Of a stretch of 64,000 nt of DNA, positions 31,713 to 40,255 are shown piece after piece. The notes below the pieces were generated by a model. That model did not search any database and had not been told where the DNA came from. It worked only from the letters and a program-made list of their open reading frames with translations. Made by a program: the position numbers and the translations under genes. The DNA is from Streptomyces sp. NA02950 (GTDB lineage: Bacteria; Actinomycetota; Actinomycetes; Streptomycetales; Streptomycetaceae). The DNA lies in assembly GCF_013364155.1 (NCBI RefSeq), contig NZ_CP054916.1, positions 4,771,001-4,835,000 on the forward strand, given 5' to 3'. Position 1 is the stretch's first letter, and every line of letters begins with the position of its first letter.

Positions 31713-33174
31713 CGGTAGTTCGTTAAATCCGGCGGTGGTGCGGGTTGACGGCAGGCCGGGTTGGTCGTAGGCCGGTGGTAGGAGTCAACTACCTGGCTGG
31801 GGGCTGAAGATGACCGCTCGCCGTCCGTGTCCGCCTGCGCCGGGGCCGTTGGAGGACTATGCGGCGCGGTTCGACGACCTCTTCTTCAGTCTGGCTCAGC
31901 GGCGGGGGTTTCGCGAGTACCTGACGGGACTGCTGGCACCACGGGAGCGGAACAAGACGATCACATGCCTGGCAGGGGCGGAGCCGGTGGCGGGTGCGGG
32001 GACGGCGGGGGTGCAGCGGCTGCAGTTCTTCCTGTCCGAGTCCCCTTGGGAGGCCGAGCAGGTCAACGACCGGCGGCTTGAGCTGCTGCGTGAGCAGTCG
32101 GCGACGGCTCCGCACGACGGCGGGGTCATCGTGATCGACGATTCCGGGGACCGTAAGGACGGCACGGCCACCGCGCACGTGGGCCGACAGTGGCTGGGCC
32201 GGTACGGCAAGACGGACAACGGCATCGTCACGGTGACCACGGTGTGGACCGACGGCCGTGTGTACTACCCGCTGCACGCGGCTCCCTACACCCCCGCCCA
32301 CCACTTCACCCGCAGCCGCTCCGACCCGGACTTCCGCACGAAACCACAGCTGGCCGCTGCCCTCGCGGCCCGAGGGAAGGAGGCCGGCTTCGGCTGCCGG
32401 GCGGTGGTCGCCGACTGCGCCTACTCGGTCAGCGACGACTGGTACCTCGCACTGCGCGAGGCCGGCCTGGCCTACGTGGTCGCGCTCAAGCCGCACCGCG
32501 GCACCTGGGCTCCGGCCGACCAGCCGCACACCCCCATCGAAGCCGCACACTCACTGGCCTGGCGCGATGCCAGGCATCCAGGCGACTGGATGCCCGTGGA
32601 ACGTCACTTCCGTGACGGGCACACCGAGACCTGGTGGGCGGCTGATGCCCGCCTGGGCGGCTACGGCCCCGACTCTCCCTGCCGGCTGGTCGTGGCCACC
32701 ACCGATCCGGGCAGCCTGCCGGAGAAGGCCACCTGGTACCTGGCCACCAGCCTGCCCCACCCCGACACACCCCACGCTGCCACCGGCCCGCACCCGCCGG
32801 CGGGCCTCGCCGAGATCGTCCACCTCTACGGACTGCGGCCCTGGATCGAGCAGAGCTACAAACAGATCAAGGACGAACTCGGCCTGCTGGGACCAGTGGT
32901 TCGCCCCACCGGGACCCCTGGATGCCACCGCGCCGGACCCATGCCCCGACGACGGGCCAGAGAGGGGGATCAACCGAACCCCACCAGCCCCAACAGCCCT
33001 GCTGGCCCAGGGCCTTACGGGCCATCCGGTCCTGGCTCACCCCCGCCATCACCCTCACCCGGTGGTGGCGAGCCTGGACGGACACAGACCCACCCTCAGA
33101 GCTCCAGGCCCTGATCGACGCGGTCACCACCGGACACGGCATTGACCTCTACCGCCGGATTTAACGAACTACCG
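31713..33174 (+). mobile_element. IS701-family insertion sequence, copy B (74-bp deletion)
   Basis: 1462 bp with the same inverted repeats as copy A, in opposite orientation. The length difference of exactly 74 bp equals one internal deletion in the transposase gene. Confidence 0.9.
31810..33114 (+). pseudogene. IS701-family transposase, copy B, deleted and frameshifted
   Basis: Identical to copy A through KQIKDELG, then 74 bp are missing. The loss removes WADFQVRSDRAIRRHQTLVN and CAFSF and shifts the frame, giving a false Pro-rich tail to residue 434. Catalytic D, D and E are retained but the following helix is lost, so the protein is probably inactive. Copy A could act on its ends in trans. 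Confidence 0.85.
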
Positions 33175-33200
33175 GTAACTGCGTGACTATGGCCCCGAGA

Positions 33201-33379
33201 TCAGCCCTCGAAGATGCGGTCCATGGCAACCGCGCCGGTCTGGATCACCGGGCGAATCTGCTTCCGGTAGACCTCCTCCGTCACGGCTGTTCCGGAGTGA
33301 CCGACGGGTCGGGAGATCTCCTCCAGCGGTACGCCACTGTCCGACAGCAGAGAGACGAAGCGGTGCCGCGGCTCTGTAC
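33201..33379 (-). pseudogene. 3' end of a second tyrosine integrase
   Basis: The minus strand encodes RHRFVSLLSDSGVPLEEISR, then PVGHSGTAVTEEVYRKQIRP and VIQTGAVAMDRIFEG before a stop. This is the C-terminal catalytic end of a tyrosine recombinase, with H-x-x-R partly preserved, GHS and the Tyr of VYRKQIRP. Everything upstream is gone: homology stops where the structured block begins. It lies to the right of an att copy, as int does in the intact AICE, so it marks a decayed second element at the same tRNA. Confidence 0.85.
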
Positions 33380-33756
33380 TGGATCAAGGCAGCCCGCTTG
33401 CGCGCGCCGCGCGCCGGCGGCCCGTGGCCGCCGCCCGCTCCTGTCTGCCGCCCCGCTCGGCGGCGCCCCCGTGCCACTCAGCGCGCCAGGTCGCATCAGC
33501 GCACCACCAGATGCAGTAGGAAACCGAGGCGTCGCGCCGTGCCATCTCCCGCCGGAGCCGGCGGCCGCACCGACGCAGCAGCACCTACAGGCCCCTGTTG
33601 CCAGCAACCCAGCTCAGCCGCAACGCGGCCAAGCCACCGATCACCTCAGCGGCCGAACGAACCGAGTGGACCCGTGGCGCGGCGCCCGCTTTCGTAGCGG
33701 TCCGCTGACCGGTCGCGCCTCAGCTGAGTGGCCGGCCGGGGCGGAGCGGAGGCGGC
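33377..33756. repeat. Structured non-coding block, copy 2
   Basis: Diverged copy of 23749-24130, beginning at the same TACTGGATCAAG and joined directly to the integrase remnant. The junction implies a deletion that removed the rest of the second element. Confidence 0.7.
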
Positions 33757-33765
33757 GGACGGTGC

Positions 33766-34154
33766 GGTGTCCGCCGCCGCCCCGGGAGTGGTGCGTCGCC
33801 GAGACAATGATCTATGGGCGCTCCCCGGTGGTGGCATGGAGATGTCCCACTCGTTGCCGGGTACGGCGGTCCGCGAGGTCAAGGAAGAGACGGGTCTGGG
33901 CGTCGGGACCACGGGTCTCGTCGGCACCTACACCGACCCGCGTCACGTCATCGCGTACACGGATGGCGAGGTACGCCGACAGTTCAATGTCTGCTTCACG
34001 GCCGGTGATCGGCGGGCGGTTGGCAATTTCGGACGAGCCCACGGAGCTGCGTTTCGTGTCACAGGGGGAGTTGGACGAGCTACCCATGCACCACACACAG
34101 CGGCTCCGCCTTCGTCATTTCCTGGAGCACCGCGAACGCCCTTACCTGGGTTGA
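33766..34154 (+). pseudogene. Frameshifted, 5'-truncated Nudix hydrolase
   Basis: One frame encodes RRRDNDLWALPGGGMEMSHS, then the Nudix box end TAVREVKEETGLGV and GTYTDPRHVIAYTDGEVRRQ to FNVCFTA. The homology then continues in another frame as VIGGRLAISDEPTELRFVSQ and GELDELPMHHTQRLRLRHFL to ERPYLG before a stop. A short deletion near 34002, apparently 2 bp, explains the shift. The usual N-terminal strand is missing too. The gene is therefore broken. Confidence 0.8.
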
Positions 34155-34316
34155 TAACCGTAGGGCCTCGCACCACTCCATTGAGGAGAGACTCACCCCG
34201 CGGCCAGAGCCAGTCGGTGAGCTCGTTGATGTCAGGCTCGGATGTCAGCCCGGCCCAGTTCGAAGCGGCGGCCAAAACAGGGACGTAGGACGTCCAGGTA
34301 CGAGACAATAGCGGCC

Positions 34317-34910
34317 GTGGATGAAACGGTCGCGGTTGCCTTGGTTACCTCTTTGTCAACGCTGACGGCTGCGGGGTTGGCGGGCTCGGTCTCCGCTTGG
34401 ACAAACAGTAGGCAACTACGGCATCAGGCTCTACTGGCAGGGGAGGAACGGGCCGAGCAGCGCGCGAACGCCTACAGAGAGATGCGGCGCGAGTCGTACG
34501 AGCGATTCCTGTCTCAGGCTGATGCTGCTTACCGAGTGCTGGATAGCGGATGGATGGCAAGGCCGTTCACCGAGCCACCGCATGGGGAAGCAGGATTCGC
34601 TGCGCGCAGGGCACTGGATGAGGCTTACATTCGAGTTCGCCTGGTGGGACCGGAGAACGTCGCAGAGCTGGGGGCCGCGGTAGTGCGTAGCATAGGTGAC
34701 GAATTCCGACTGCATGCACGTATTGTGGGCTCTCATCCAGATGAGGCGGACTGCGCCGCTGAGCTCGATCCGTCTGCCCGAGCGCAAGCGCTCCAGGCTC
34801 GGTTTGCTATGAACGGTGATTTCGTCGCCGCGGCGCGCCGGGCACTCGGCGCTGAGCTTGCGCAGATGCCCGACGCGGTCAACGCTGGGCGAAGCGATGT
34901 CACACGGTGA
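34317..34910 (+). CDS. Membrane-anchored coiled-coil hypothetical protein
   Basis: The product has about 197 residues from the GTG at 34317. One N-terminal membrane segment (VALVTSLSTLTAAGLAGSVS) is followed by a long charged helix (LLAGEERAEQRANAYREMRR) and a helical cytoplasmic domain. It lacks any enzyme motif I recognise. Its base composition is less GC-rich than the flanking chromosome and it adjoins the remnants of an integrated element, so it may be element cargo. Similar one-pass coiled-coil proteins occur as accessory genes in Streptomyces. Confidence 0.65.
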   Translation: MDETVAVALVTSLSTLTAAGLAGSVSAWTNSRQLRHQALLAGEERAEQRANAYREMRRESYERFLSQADAAYRVLDSGWMARPFTEPPHGEAGFAARRALDEAYIRVRLVGPENVAELGAAVVRSIGDEFRLHARIVGSHPDEADCAAELDPSARAQALQARFAMNGDFVAAARRALGAELAQMPDAVNAGRSDVTR

Positions 34911-35045
34911 ACAGAGCCCTCGGCAAGAGGGGGCGCGCCGTCACGTGCCGCACGGCCTCAGCCACAGAGGCGGCGCGCGCCCGCGCCGTGCGCGGGCCTT
35001 GAAGTGGCAGGGAAGTTGTCCCGCTCCGGCCGGGTCTTCCGCAAG

Positions 35046-35076
35046 TCCGGCTCGGTGGCGAGGCCACCGAGCCGGA
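35046..35076. terminator. Strong bidirectional hairpin
   Basis: TCCGGCTCGGTGGC and its exact complement make a 14-bp stem with a GAG loop between two convergent genes. No T-run follows, as is usual in Streptomyces terminators. Confidence 0.65.
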
Positions 35077-35207
35077 CCTCGGGGCAACGCCCCAGGCGCC
35101 GGTCGGCGTTCCCGGGGTGGCGGTCGGTGCGGCCGTGCCGCCACGGCCGGTGCTGACTCCGCCGTGCGGAGCCCGCGCGCTGTGGCTGGCAGCGCCGACG
35201 GTGGCTC

Positions 35208-35897
35208 TTAGCCGGGTGGCGGTGTGTGGGTCGCCAGTGTGAGGGCTGGCTGTTTGTGGGCCAGGAAGCTGGCGACCGTTCTCTTCCTGCCTTCGGTGGG
35301 GGCTTGGATCAGTTGGGCGGTGAGGGCGAATCCCGCCTGGGCCAGGAGGTCGGCGAGGCGTTGGGGCGGGAGGAGGTGGGACTCGTAGGAGACGGGGTGG
35401 TCGCCGTAGGCGCGGGTGGGGCGCAGGTGCTCGCCGTTTCCTACGTAGCCGCACAGCATCAGATGGCCGCCGGGCGCCAGGGCGCGGTGGAACTCGGCGA
35501 ACACGGCGGGCAGTAGTTCCGGCGGGGTGTGGTGGGTGGAGTAGTAGGCGAGGACGCCGCCGAGGTGGTCGCTCTCGATCTCCAGGGCGGTCATGGAACC
35601 CACCGTGAAGTGGAGGTGCGGATAGGCGTCACGGGCCAGGCCGATCATCTTTGGCGACAGATCGATGCCGAAGGCCGGGACGCCGAGATCGGCCAGGTGG
35701 GCCGTTACCTTGCCGGGGCCGCAGCCGAGGTCGGCGACCGGGCCGCGGTCGGCGGTCCGCACGAGTTCGGCGAAGGCGGTCAGCATCGCGCGGGACAAGG
35801 GATCCAGCTCGGCGGGGGCCGGTACGCGTTCGGTGTAGTCGGCGGCGACGGTGTTGTACGACTCCCGGACGGCGATGAGGTAGGAGGGCTCAGTCAC
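35208..35897 (-). CDS. Class I SAM-dependent methyltransferase
   Basis: The product has 229 residues. The SAM-binding motif I is VADLGCGPGKVTAHL and motif II follows with FGIDLSPKMI; motif IV-like ALAPGGHLMLCGY is also clear. The layout is that of small-molecule methyltransferases of the Methyltransf_11/25 type. The start is ATG at 35897. It is read in the same direction as the hydrolase gene upstream, 63 bp apart, but no shared pathway is evident. The substrate cannot be inferred. Confidence 0.85.
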   Translation of the reverse strand: MTEPSYLIAVRESYNTVAADYTERVPAPAELDPLSRAMLTAFAELVRTADRGPVADLGCGPGKVTAHLADLGVPAFGIDLSPKMIGLARDAYPHLHFTVGSMTALEIESDHLGGVLAYYSTHHTPPELLPAVFAEFHRALAPGGHLMLCGYVGNGEHLRPTRAYGDHPVSYESHLLPPQRLADLLAQAGFALTAQLIQAPTEGRKRTVASFLAHKQPALTLATHTPPPG

Positions 35898-35960
35898 GCG
35901 GCGAATCCAGGGGAGGGCAGGGGGGGGCAGGGGGCAGGGAGGGCTTCGACGGCCGGGGTT

Positions 35961-36683
35961 TCATGAGTCCGTGGGGAGTTCGCGGGCGAAGCGGCGGATG
36001 GCGTCGGTGAAGGCGGCCGGGGCGTCGAAGTTCGCGAGGTGGCGGGCGCGGGGGATCAGTTCGATGCGGGCGTTGGGGTGGGCGCGGGCGAACTCGCGCT
36101 CGCCGGAGCGGAAGAGGCGGTCCTTCTCGCCGTTGAGAATGAGCACGGGGGCCGGGACGTGGCGCATCGCGCTCGCGTCGAAGCGGCCGAGGACCTCGCC
36201 CCAGGCGGCCGGGAGGGTGTGGAAGGCGTAGCCGGAGCGGATGGTGGCACCCACCACCTCCGGGGGATGGAGACGGCGCAGGAACCGGTCGTTCCAGCGG
36301 GTCAGCCGGGCGGCCGGGATGCGGGGGACGAGGCCGGCGACCAAGCGGTAGGGGATGGTCAGCGGGCCGCGGGTGGTGACGCTGGCCGCGGCGAGGACCA
36401 GGCCGCGCAGCCGCTCCGGGAAGCGCCGTGCGCATTCCAGCGCGACGTAACCGCCCAGCGAATGCCCGACGACCAGGGCCGGTCCGCGGTCGAGGGAGTC
36501 CACGGCGGCCGCGACGACCTCCGTGGCGGCGCTCAGGCTCCAGGGTTCGGCGGAACGGGTGCCGTGGCCAGGCAGATCGGGGGCCGTGACCGGGAAGTCG
36601 GCCGCGAGTGAGTCGAGTTGACAGCTCCACTGCCCCGCGCTGAAGCGTGTCCCGTGGACCAGGACGATCGGCGTCGATTCCAT
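35961..36683 (-). CDS. Alpha/beta hydrolase
   Basis: The product has 240 residues. The oxyanion HGTRFSAGQW, the nucleophile elbow GHSLGG (Ser near residue 94), an acidic residue in LNGEKDRLF and the catalytic His in ARHLANF form a complete triad. A cap region lies between. The family includes esterases, lactonases and peroxidase-like hydrolases. No signal peptide is present, so it is cytoplasmic. The start ATG ends at 36683. Confidence 0.85.
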   Translation of the reverse strand: MESTPIVLVHGTRFSAGQWSCQLDSLAADFPVTAPDLPGHGTRSAEPWSLSAATEVVAAAVDSLDRGPALVVGHSLGGYVALECARRFPERLRGLVLAAASVTTRGPLTIPYRLVAGLVPRIPAARLTRWNDRFLRRLHPPEVVGATIRSGYAFHTLPAAWGEVLGRFDASAMRHVPAPVLILNGEKDRLFRSGEREFARAHPNARIELIPRARHLANFDAPAAFTDAIRRFARELPTDS

Positions 36684-36771
36684 TGCGGTCGGAGTTCCCC
36701 CAGCTCGACACGGTGTGTGAACGTGTGTGAATGCGCGTCAACGGAGCCTATAGGCCGGGGTGGGTGGGGTG

Positions 36772-37161
36772 ATGGACGAGGTGTCCTATGTGCGGTTCCA
36801 GAGCACGGTGCGGAACGGGCGGGGGACGTACAGCGGGGTGTTCGGGCTGATCAACGGATTGGCGCGGGAGGGCCATCTGAGTGAGGAGCAGGAGCGGTTC
36901 CGGCGGGTCAACAACGACTGGTACAACGCCGCCTATGCCGACCCCAGTCACACCGACCCGAGCGTGTACGACCGGGAGGTGAATCCGCGGGCGGCGGCGT
37001 GGTTCAAATCCTCGGCGCGGCATCTGATCGAGCGGGTGGACGGCTATCTGGAGATCCTGGCCGCGCACGGAGTGGAGTGCCGGATGGTGCGGTCGGTGGA
37101 TCCGGGGCGGGTCGTCTACGAGGACGCGGATCAGATCGTGGTGGTGCCCTACGGGGACTGA
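36772..37161 (+). CDS. Conserved hypothetical protein
   Basis: The product has 129 residues from the ATG at 36772, behind a G-rich ribosome-binding site; a GTG at 36760 would add four residues. It begins MDEVSYVRFQSTVRNGRGTY and has Trp- and Tyr-rich helices (RFRRVNNDWYNAAYADPS). There is no membrane segment and no catalytic motif. I have the impression of a small family conserved in Streptomyces, without known function. Confidence 0.75.
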   Translation: MDEVSYVRFQSTVRNGRGTYSGVFGLINGLAREGHLSEEQERFRRVNNDWYNAAYADPSHTDPSVYDREVNPRAAAWFKSSARHLIERVDGYLEILAAHGVECRMVRSVDPGRVVYEDADQIVVVPYGD

Positions 37162-37170
37162 AGCGGCGAT

Positions 37171-37200
37171 GTGGCCGGTTCCTGTGCGGGGACCGGCCAC
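37171..37200. terminator. Hairpin between convergent genes
   Basis: GTGGCCGGT and ACCGGCCAC pair across a 12-nt loop between the hypothetical gene and the lipoprotein gene. Confidence 0.6.
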
Positions 37201-37219
37201 GGCGCGGGTGCGGGCGGGG

Positions 37220-37924
37220 TCAGTCCTTGGTGGCCTTCCAGTAGACCGGGCCCTTGTCGAAGTCGCCGGTGTAGTAGACGACGGATGGGGTCTCGCCCTT
37301 GGGGAGCAGGAAGATCTTGCAGATCGTGGCGTTCGCGCCGGGGCCGAAGTCGTCCGGGTCCTTGCCCGGGCAGGACTTCACCGCGTCGTCCGAGGTGATC
37401 AGGGTCTTGGCTCCGTTGCCCTTGCCGTCGCGGAGGCTGGTGGGGGTGTTGAGGAAGGGGTACTTGAGGGAGTTGTCGCCGATGTTCTTGAAGGTCATCG
37501 TGACGTAGTACGGCTGGAGCGACTTGGCCTCGGATTCCAGGCGCAGCCCGGACAGGTCGGCCTGGGAGCCCTTGGCCACGCTCTGGGCGGCGACCTCGAG
37601 GGTGGCCACCTTCTTGGAGCGCTTGTAGGTGAGGGCGGACTTCTGACCGAGGGGGATGGTCTTGTTGGCATCCGCGTCGACGGCCTTGTCGTCCGTGCCG
37701 CCCGTGCCGCCGGAGTCCTGGTCACTGCCGCTGCCGCCGTTGTTCCCCGTGTCCGACCCCTTGCTCGCCGGCGCGGTCGGCTTCTTGTCCTTGGCGGGGG
37801 ATTCGCTGCTGCCCGCGTCCTGGGCGGTGTCCTCGTTGCAGGCGGTGGCGCCGAGCGCGAGACCGGCGGCGCAGAGGAGTGCGGCGGCGGTGCGGCGCGT
37901 ACGCCGTATGGATCGGTTGTGCAT
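37220..37924 (-). CDS. Lipoprotein, paralogue 1
   Basis: The product has 234 residues. A twin-Arg-containing signal peptide ends in the lipobox LGATAC, so Cys29 is the lipidation site. A disordered Ser/Gly/Asp-rich spacer (30-90) then leads to a beta-rich domain with QPYYVTMTFKNIGDNSLKYP, then FLNTPTSL, SCPGKDPDDF and CKIFLLPKGE. These segments are shared with the gene at 38290-38955. It is an extracytoplasmic lipid-anchored protein, DUF4352-like in shape, of unknown role. Confidence 0.85.
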   Translation of the reverse strand: MHNRSIRRTRRTAAALLCAAGLALGATACNEDTAQDAGSSESPAKDKKPTAPASKGSDTGNNGGSGSDQDSGGTGGTDDKAVDADANKTIPLGQKSALTYKRSKKVATLEVAAQSVAKGSQADLSGLRLESEAKSLQPYYVTMTFKNIGDNSLKYPFLNTPTSLRDGKGNGAKTLITSDDAVKSCPGKDPDDFGPGANATICKIFLLPKGETPSVVYYTGDFDKGPVYWKATKD

Positions 37925-38140
37925 GGTTCGGTTCCCCGTTGTGAAGTGTGAGCTATGTCGTGGTGAGGGTGTTGCGGTGGTGGCGTGTGATGCCGGGCAA
38001 CATCATGACCGTGACAAACGCGCAGGTCAGCCTGGGGCACCCGTTCGGAGCGGGGCTGGGACGTGGCCGTTGCAAAGTAACCGGCCGTTCTGAACGGATT
38101 TCCCTGCGCGGAAACAATGACGTAGTGTTGTCTTCACCGA

Positions 38141-38214
38141 CGCGGGGTGGAGCAGCTCGGTAGCTCGCTGGGCTCATAACCCAGAGGTCGCAGGTTCAAA
38201 TCCTGTCCCCGCTA
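38141..38214 (+). tRNA. Initiator tRNA-fMet(CAT)
   Basis: Acceptor CGCGGGG faces CCCCGCT with an unpaired first position, the hallmark of initiator tRNA. The anticodon stem GCTGGG/CCCAG carries the initiator G-C pairs and loop CTCATAA (CAT). The T-loop is GTTCAAATC. CCA is not encoded. Confidence 0.93.
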
Positions 38215-38221
38215 CTGCAGA

Positions 38222-38258
38222 CCGAGGGCCCGGCACAGTCTCTGTGCCGGGCCCTCGG
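38222..38258 (+). terminator. Hairpin terminator after tRNA-fMet
   Basis: CCGAGGGCCCGGCACAG and its exact complement form a 17-bp stem with a TCT loop eight bases past the tRNA. It also faces the end of the convergent lipoprotein gene. Confidence 0.85.
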
Positions 38259-38289
38259 CCATGTGCGCACCTGACCGAGGCCGGGGCCG

Positions 38290-38955
38290 TCAGCCCCTCA
38301 CCGTCTCCGCCGCGCCCGCCCTGTCCGCGGCGAGTGTCCCCGTGGCCTTCCAGCGCACCGGTCGCCCGGCCGCATCGCCTGTGCTGTACGTCACCGCGGT
38401 CGGCTTCATCCCGTTCGGCACCAGGAACACCTTGCACAGGGTGATCCGCGCGCCCACCGCGAAGTCGTCCGGGTCTTTCCCCGGGCACGCCGCCATCTCG
38501 CTCTCGGTGACGAGCGGCTGGTCGTCCGTACCGCTGCTGTCCTCCAGCCCGGTGGGGGCGTTGAGGAAGGGGTAGTGGAGGGAGTGGCCGCCGGTGTTCT
38601 CGAAGCGCATGGTGACGTAGTACGGCTGCGCCGTCCGTGTCTCGGTCCCCGCCTTCCGCAGATCGCCCCGCGCGCCCTTCCGTACGCTCACCGCCGTCAC
38701 CTCCAGCGCGCCGCGCTGATGGTCCGAGCCGCGCTTGTAGGTGACGGACGTCGGGGTGCCGAGGGCGAGCGTCCTGCTGCCGCTGCCGCTGCCGTCACCG
38801 CCACCGTTGGCCGCCTGGTGCGCGGAACCCGCGGGCTGCGCCCGCTCGGCCAGGTCGCCGTCGGCGCAGCCGGTGGTCAGGAAGGCGACGCCGAGGGCGC
38901 CGATCGCGCAGGCGACTGCGGTTGCGGTACGCATGCGGACCGGTATGTGGTGCAT
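38290..38955 (-). CDS. Lipoprotein, paralogue 2
   Basis: The product has 221 residues with signal peptide and lipobox LTTGC. After a Gly/Ser spacer it shares with paralogue 1 the blocks QPYYVTMRFENTGGHSLHYP, then FLNAPTGL, CPGKDPDDF and LCKVFLVPNG. The two genes are in the same orientation with initiator tRNA on the opposite strand between them, so they look like a duplication that spans or was split by the tRNA. Conserved Cys pairs (ACPGKD and LCKVF) could form a disulfide. Function unknown. Confidence 0.85.
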   Translation of the reverse strand: MHHIPVRMRTATAVACAIGALGVAFLTTGCADGDLAERAQPAGSAHQAANGGGDGSGSGSRTLALGTPTSVTYKRGSDHQRGALEVTAVSVRKGARGDLRKAGTETRTAQPYYVTMRFENTGGHSLHYPFLNAPTGLEDSSGTDDQPLVTESEMAACPGKDPDDFAVGARITLCKVFLVPNGMKPTAVTYSTGDAAGRPVRWKATGTLAADRAGAAETVRG

Positions 38956-39282
38956 GGATGTCCCCCGTTGTGGTCAGAGTCGGAGCGGGCTGTGCTGCCC
39001 TCATGCGGTGGGCCGTTGGGCGACGGTGCCTCGGGCGGTTGTGGCGGTTGTGGCAGTGGCGGCGGTGGCGCCGCTGGTCGGTGGCGGGGCGGGTCGGCGC
39101 CCGCCCATGGATCCCGAGCGGATCCCGTACTCCAGGGACCTTGTATCCCAATCCATCATGCGCTTGGCCAAATCCCTGGTCACGGCTGTCATAAACCCAC
39201 AGCGCGGCTGCAACGCGGCTGTAGCACACCGGCCATCGGGGCCGGAGACCGAGCATCGCACGGGCGCCGTACGGTGACCCGT
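38956..39282. other. Divergent intergenic region
   Basis: Promoter region for the lipoprotein and amidohydrolase genes. A CCAGGGA (39132) and TCCCTGG (39173) pair brackets 34 bp that could hold both promoters. No gene seen. Confidence 0.4.
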
Positions 39283-40161
39283 ATGAGTGATCCGGACGTG
39301 GTGTCGGTACAGCGATTCTGGCAGGGGCTCGGGCTGCCCGGACTCATCGACGTACACACGCACTTCATGCCCCAGCGCGTACTGGACAAGGTCTGGGCGT
39401 ACTTCGACGGGATCGAACCGCTCGTCGGCATCCCCTGGCCGGTCAAGTACCGCGAGGAGGAGGACGAACGGCTGGCGGTGCTGCGCGGGTTCGGGGTGCG
39501 GGCCTTCACGTCGATGCTCTATCCACACAAGCCGGACATGGCGGCGTGGCTGAACCAGTGGGCGGTCGAGTTCGCGGAACGAACGCCCGACTGTCTGCAC
39601 ACCGCGACCTTCTTCCCCGAGCCGGGCGCCGAGGGCTATGTGCGCGAGGCGCTGGAGAACGGTGCCCGCGTCTTCAAGGCGCATGTGCAGGTGGGCGGTT
39701 ACGACCCGGGCGACCCGCTGCTCGACCCGGTGTGGGGGCTGCTCGCCGAGACGGGTACGCCCGTTGTCATCCACTGCGGCTCGGGCCCGGCGCCGGGCAA
39801 GTACACCGGTCCCGAGCCGGTGGCCGCCGTGCTCGCCCGCCACCCCCGGCTGCGGTTGATCATCGCGCACATGGGGCTGCCGGAGTACACGGACTTCATG
39901 GCGCTGGCCGAACGGTACGACGGGGTCCACCTGGACACCACCATGGCCTTCACCGACTTCATCGAGACCCGCTGGCCCTTCCCCCCGGCGGAGCGGGAGC
40001 GGCTCGCGGCCCTCGGCGACCGGGTGCTGTTCGGCAGCGACTTCCCCAACATTCCGTATCCGTACGGGCATGCGCTGGAGGTCCTGACCCGGCTCGACCA
40101 GGACGAGGAGTGGCTGCGCGCGGTCTGCTACGGCAACGCGGCCCGGCTGTTCGGGATCTGA
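39283..40161 (+). CDS. Amidohydrolase 2 family metal-dependent hydrolase
   Basis: The product has 292 residues with a TIM-barrel fold of the ACMSD/amidohydrolase-2 type. Metal-site features are visible: DVHTHF near residue 23, FKAHVQVGGYD, VVIHCGSG (His), IIAHMG (His) and LFGSDFPNIPY (Asp). These enzymes hydrolyse or decarboxylate small aromatic or amide substrates. The gene is monocistronic and ends at a shared hairpin with the convergent oxidoreductase gene. The substrate is unknown. Confidence 0.88.
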   Translation: MSDPDVVSVQRFWQGLGLPGLIDVHTHFMPQRVLDKVWAYFDGIEPLVGIPWPVKYREEEDERLAVLRGFGVRAFTSMLYPHKPDMAAWLNQWAVEFAERTPDCLHTATFFPEPGAEGYVREALENGARVFKAHVQVGGYDPGDPLLDPVWGLLAETGTPVVIHCGSGPAPGKYTGPEPVAAVLARHPRLRLIIAHMGLPEYTDFMALAERYDGVHLDTTMAFTDFIETRWPFPPAERERLAALGDRVLFGSDFPNIPYPYGHALEVLTRLDQDEEWLRAVCYGNAARLFGI

Positions 40162-40194
40162 GGACCTGAGGCCCTGAGGCCCTTGGGGTGCGGG

Positions 40195-40232
40195 GGCCGT
40201 GGGGGCCGCCCACTCGGACGGCCCCCACGGCC
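40195..40232. terminator. Bidirectional hairpin terminator
   Basis: GGCCGTGGGGGCCG and CGGCCCCCACGGCC form a 14-bp perfect stem with a 10-nt loop between convergent genes. Confidence 0.8.
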
Positions 40233-40255
40233 TCGCCCTCTTCTTCCGCGTCAGC

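Noticed and set aside
29008..33174. Composite transposon carrying cargo between two IS701 copies
   Set aside because: Between the copies there is only another insertion sequence and a 4-bp spacer, so there is no cargo gene.
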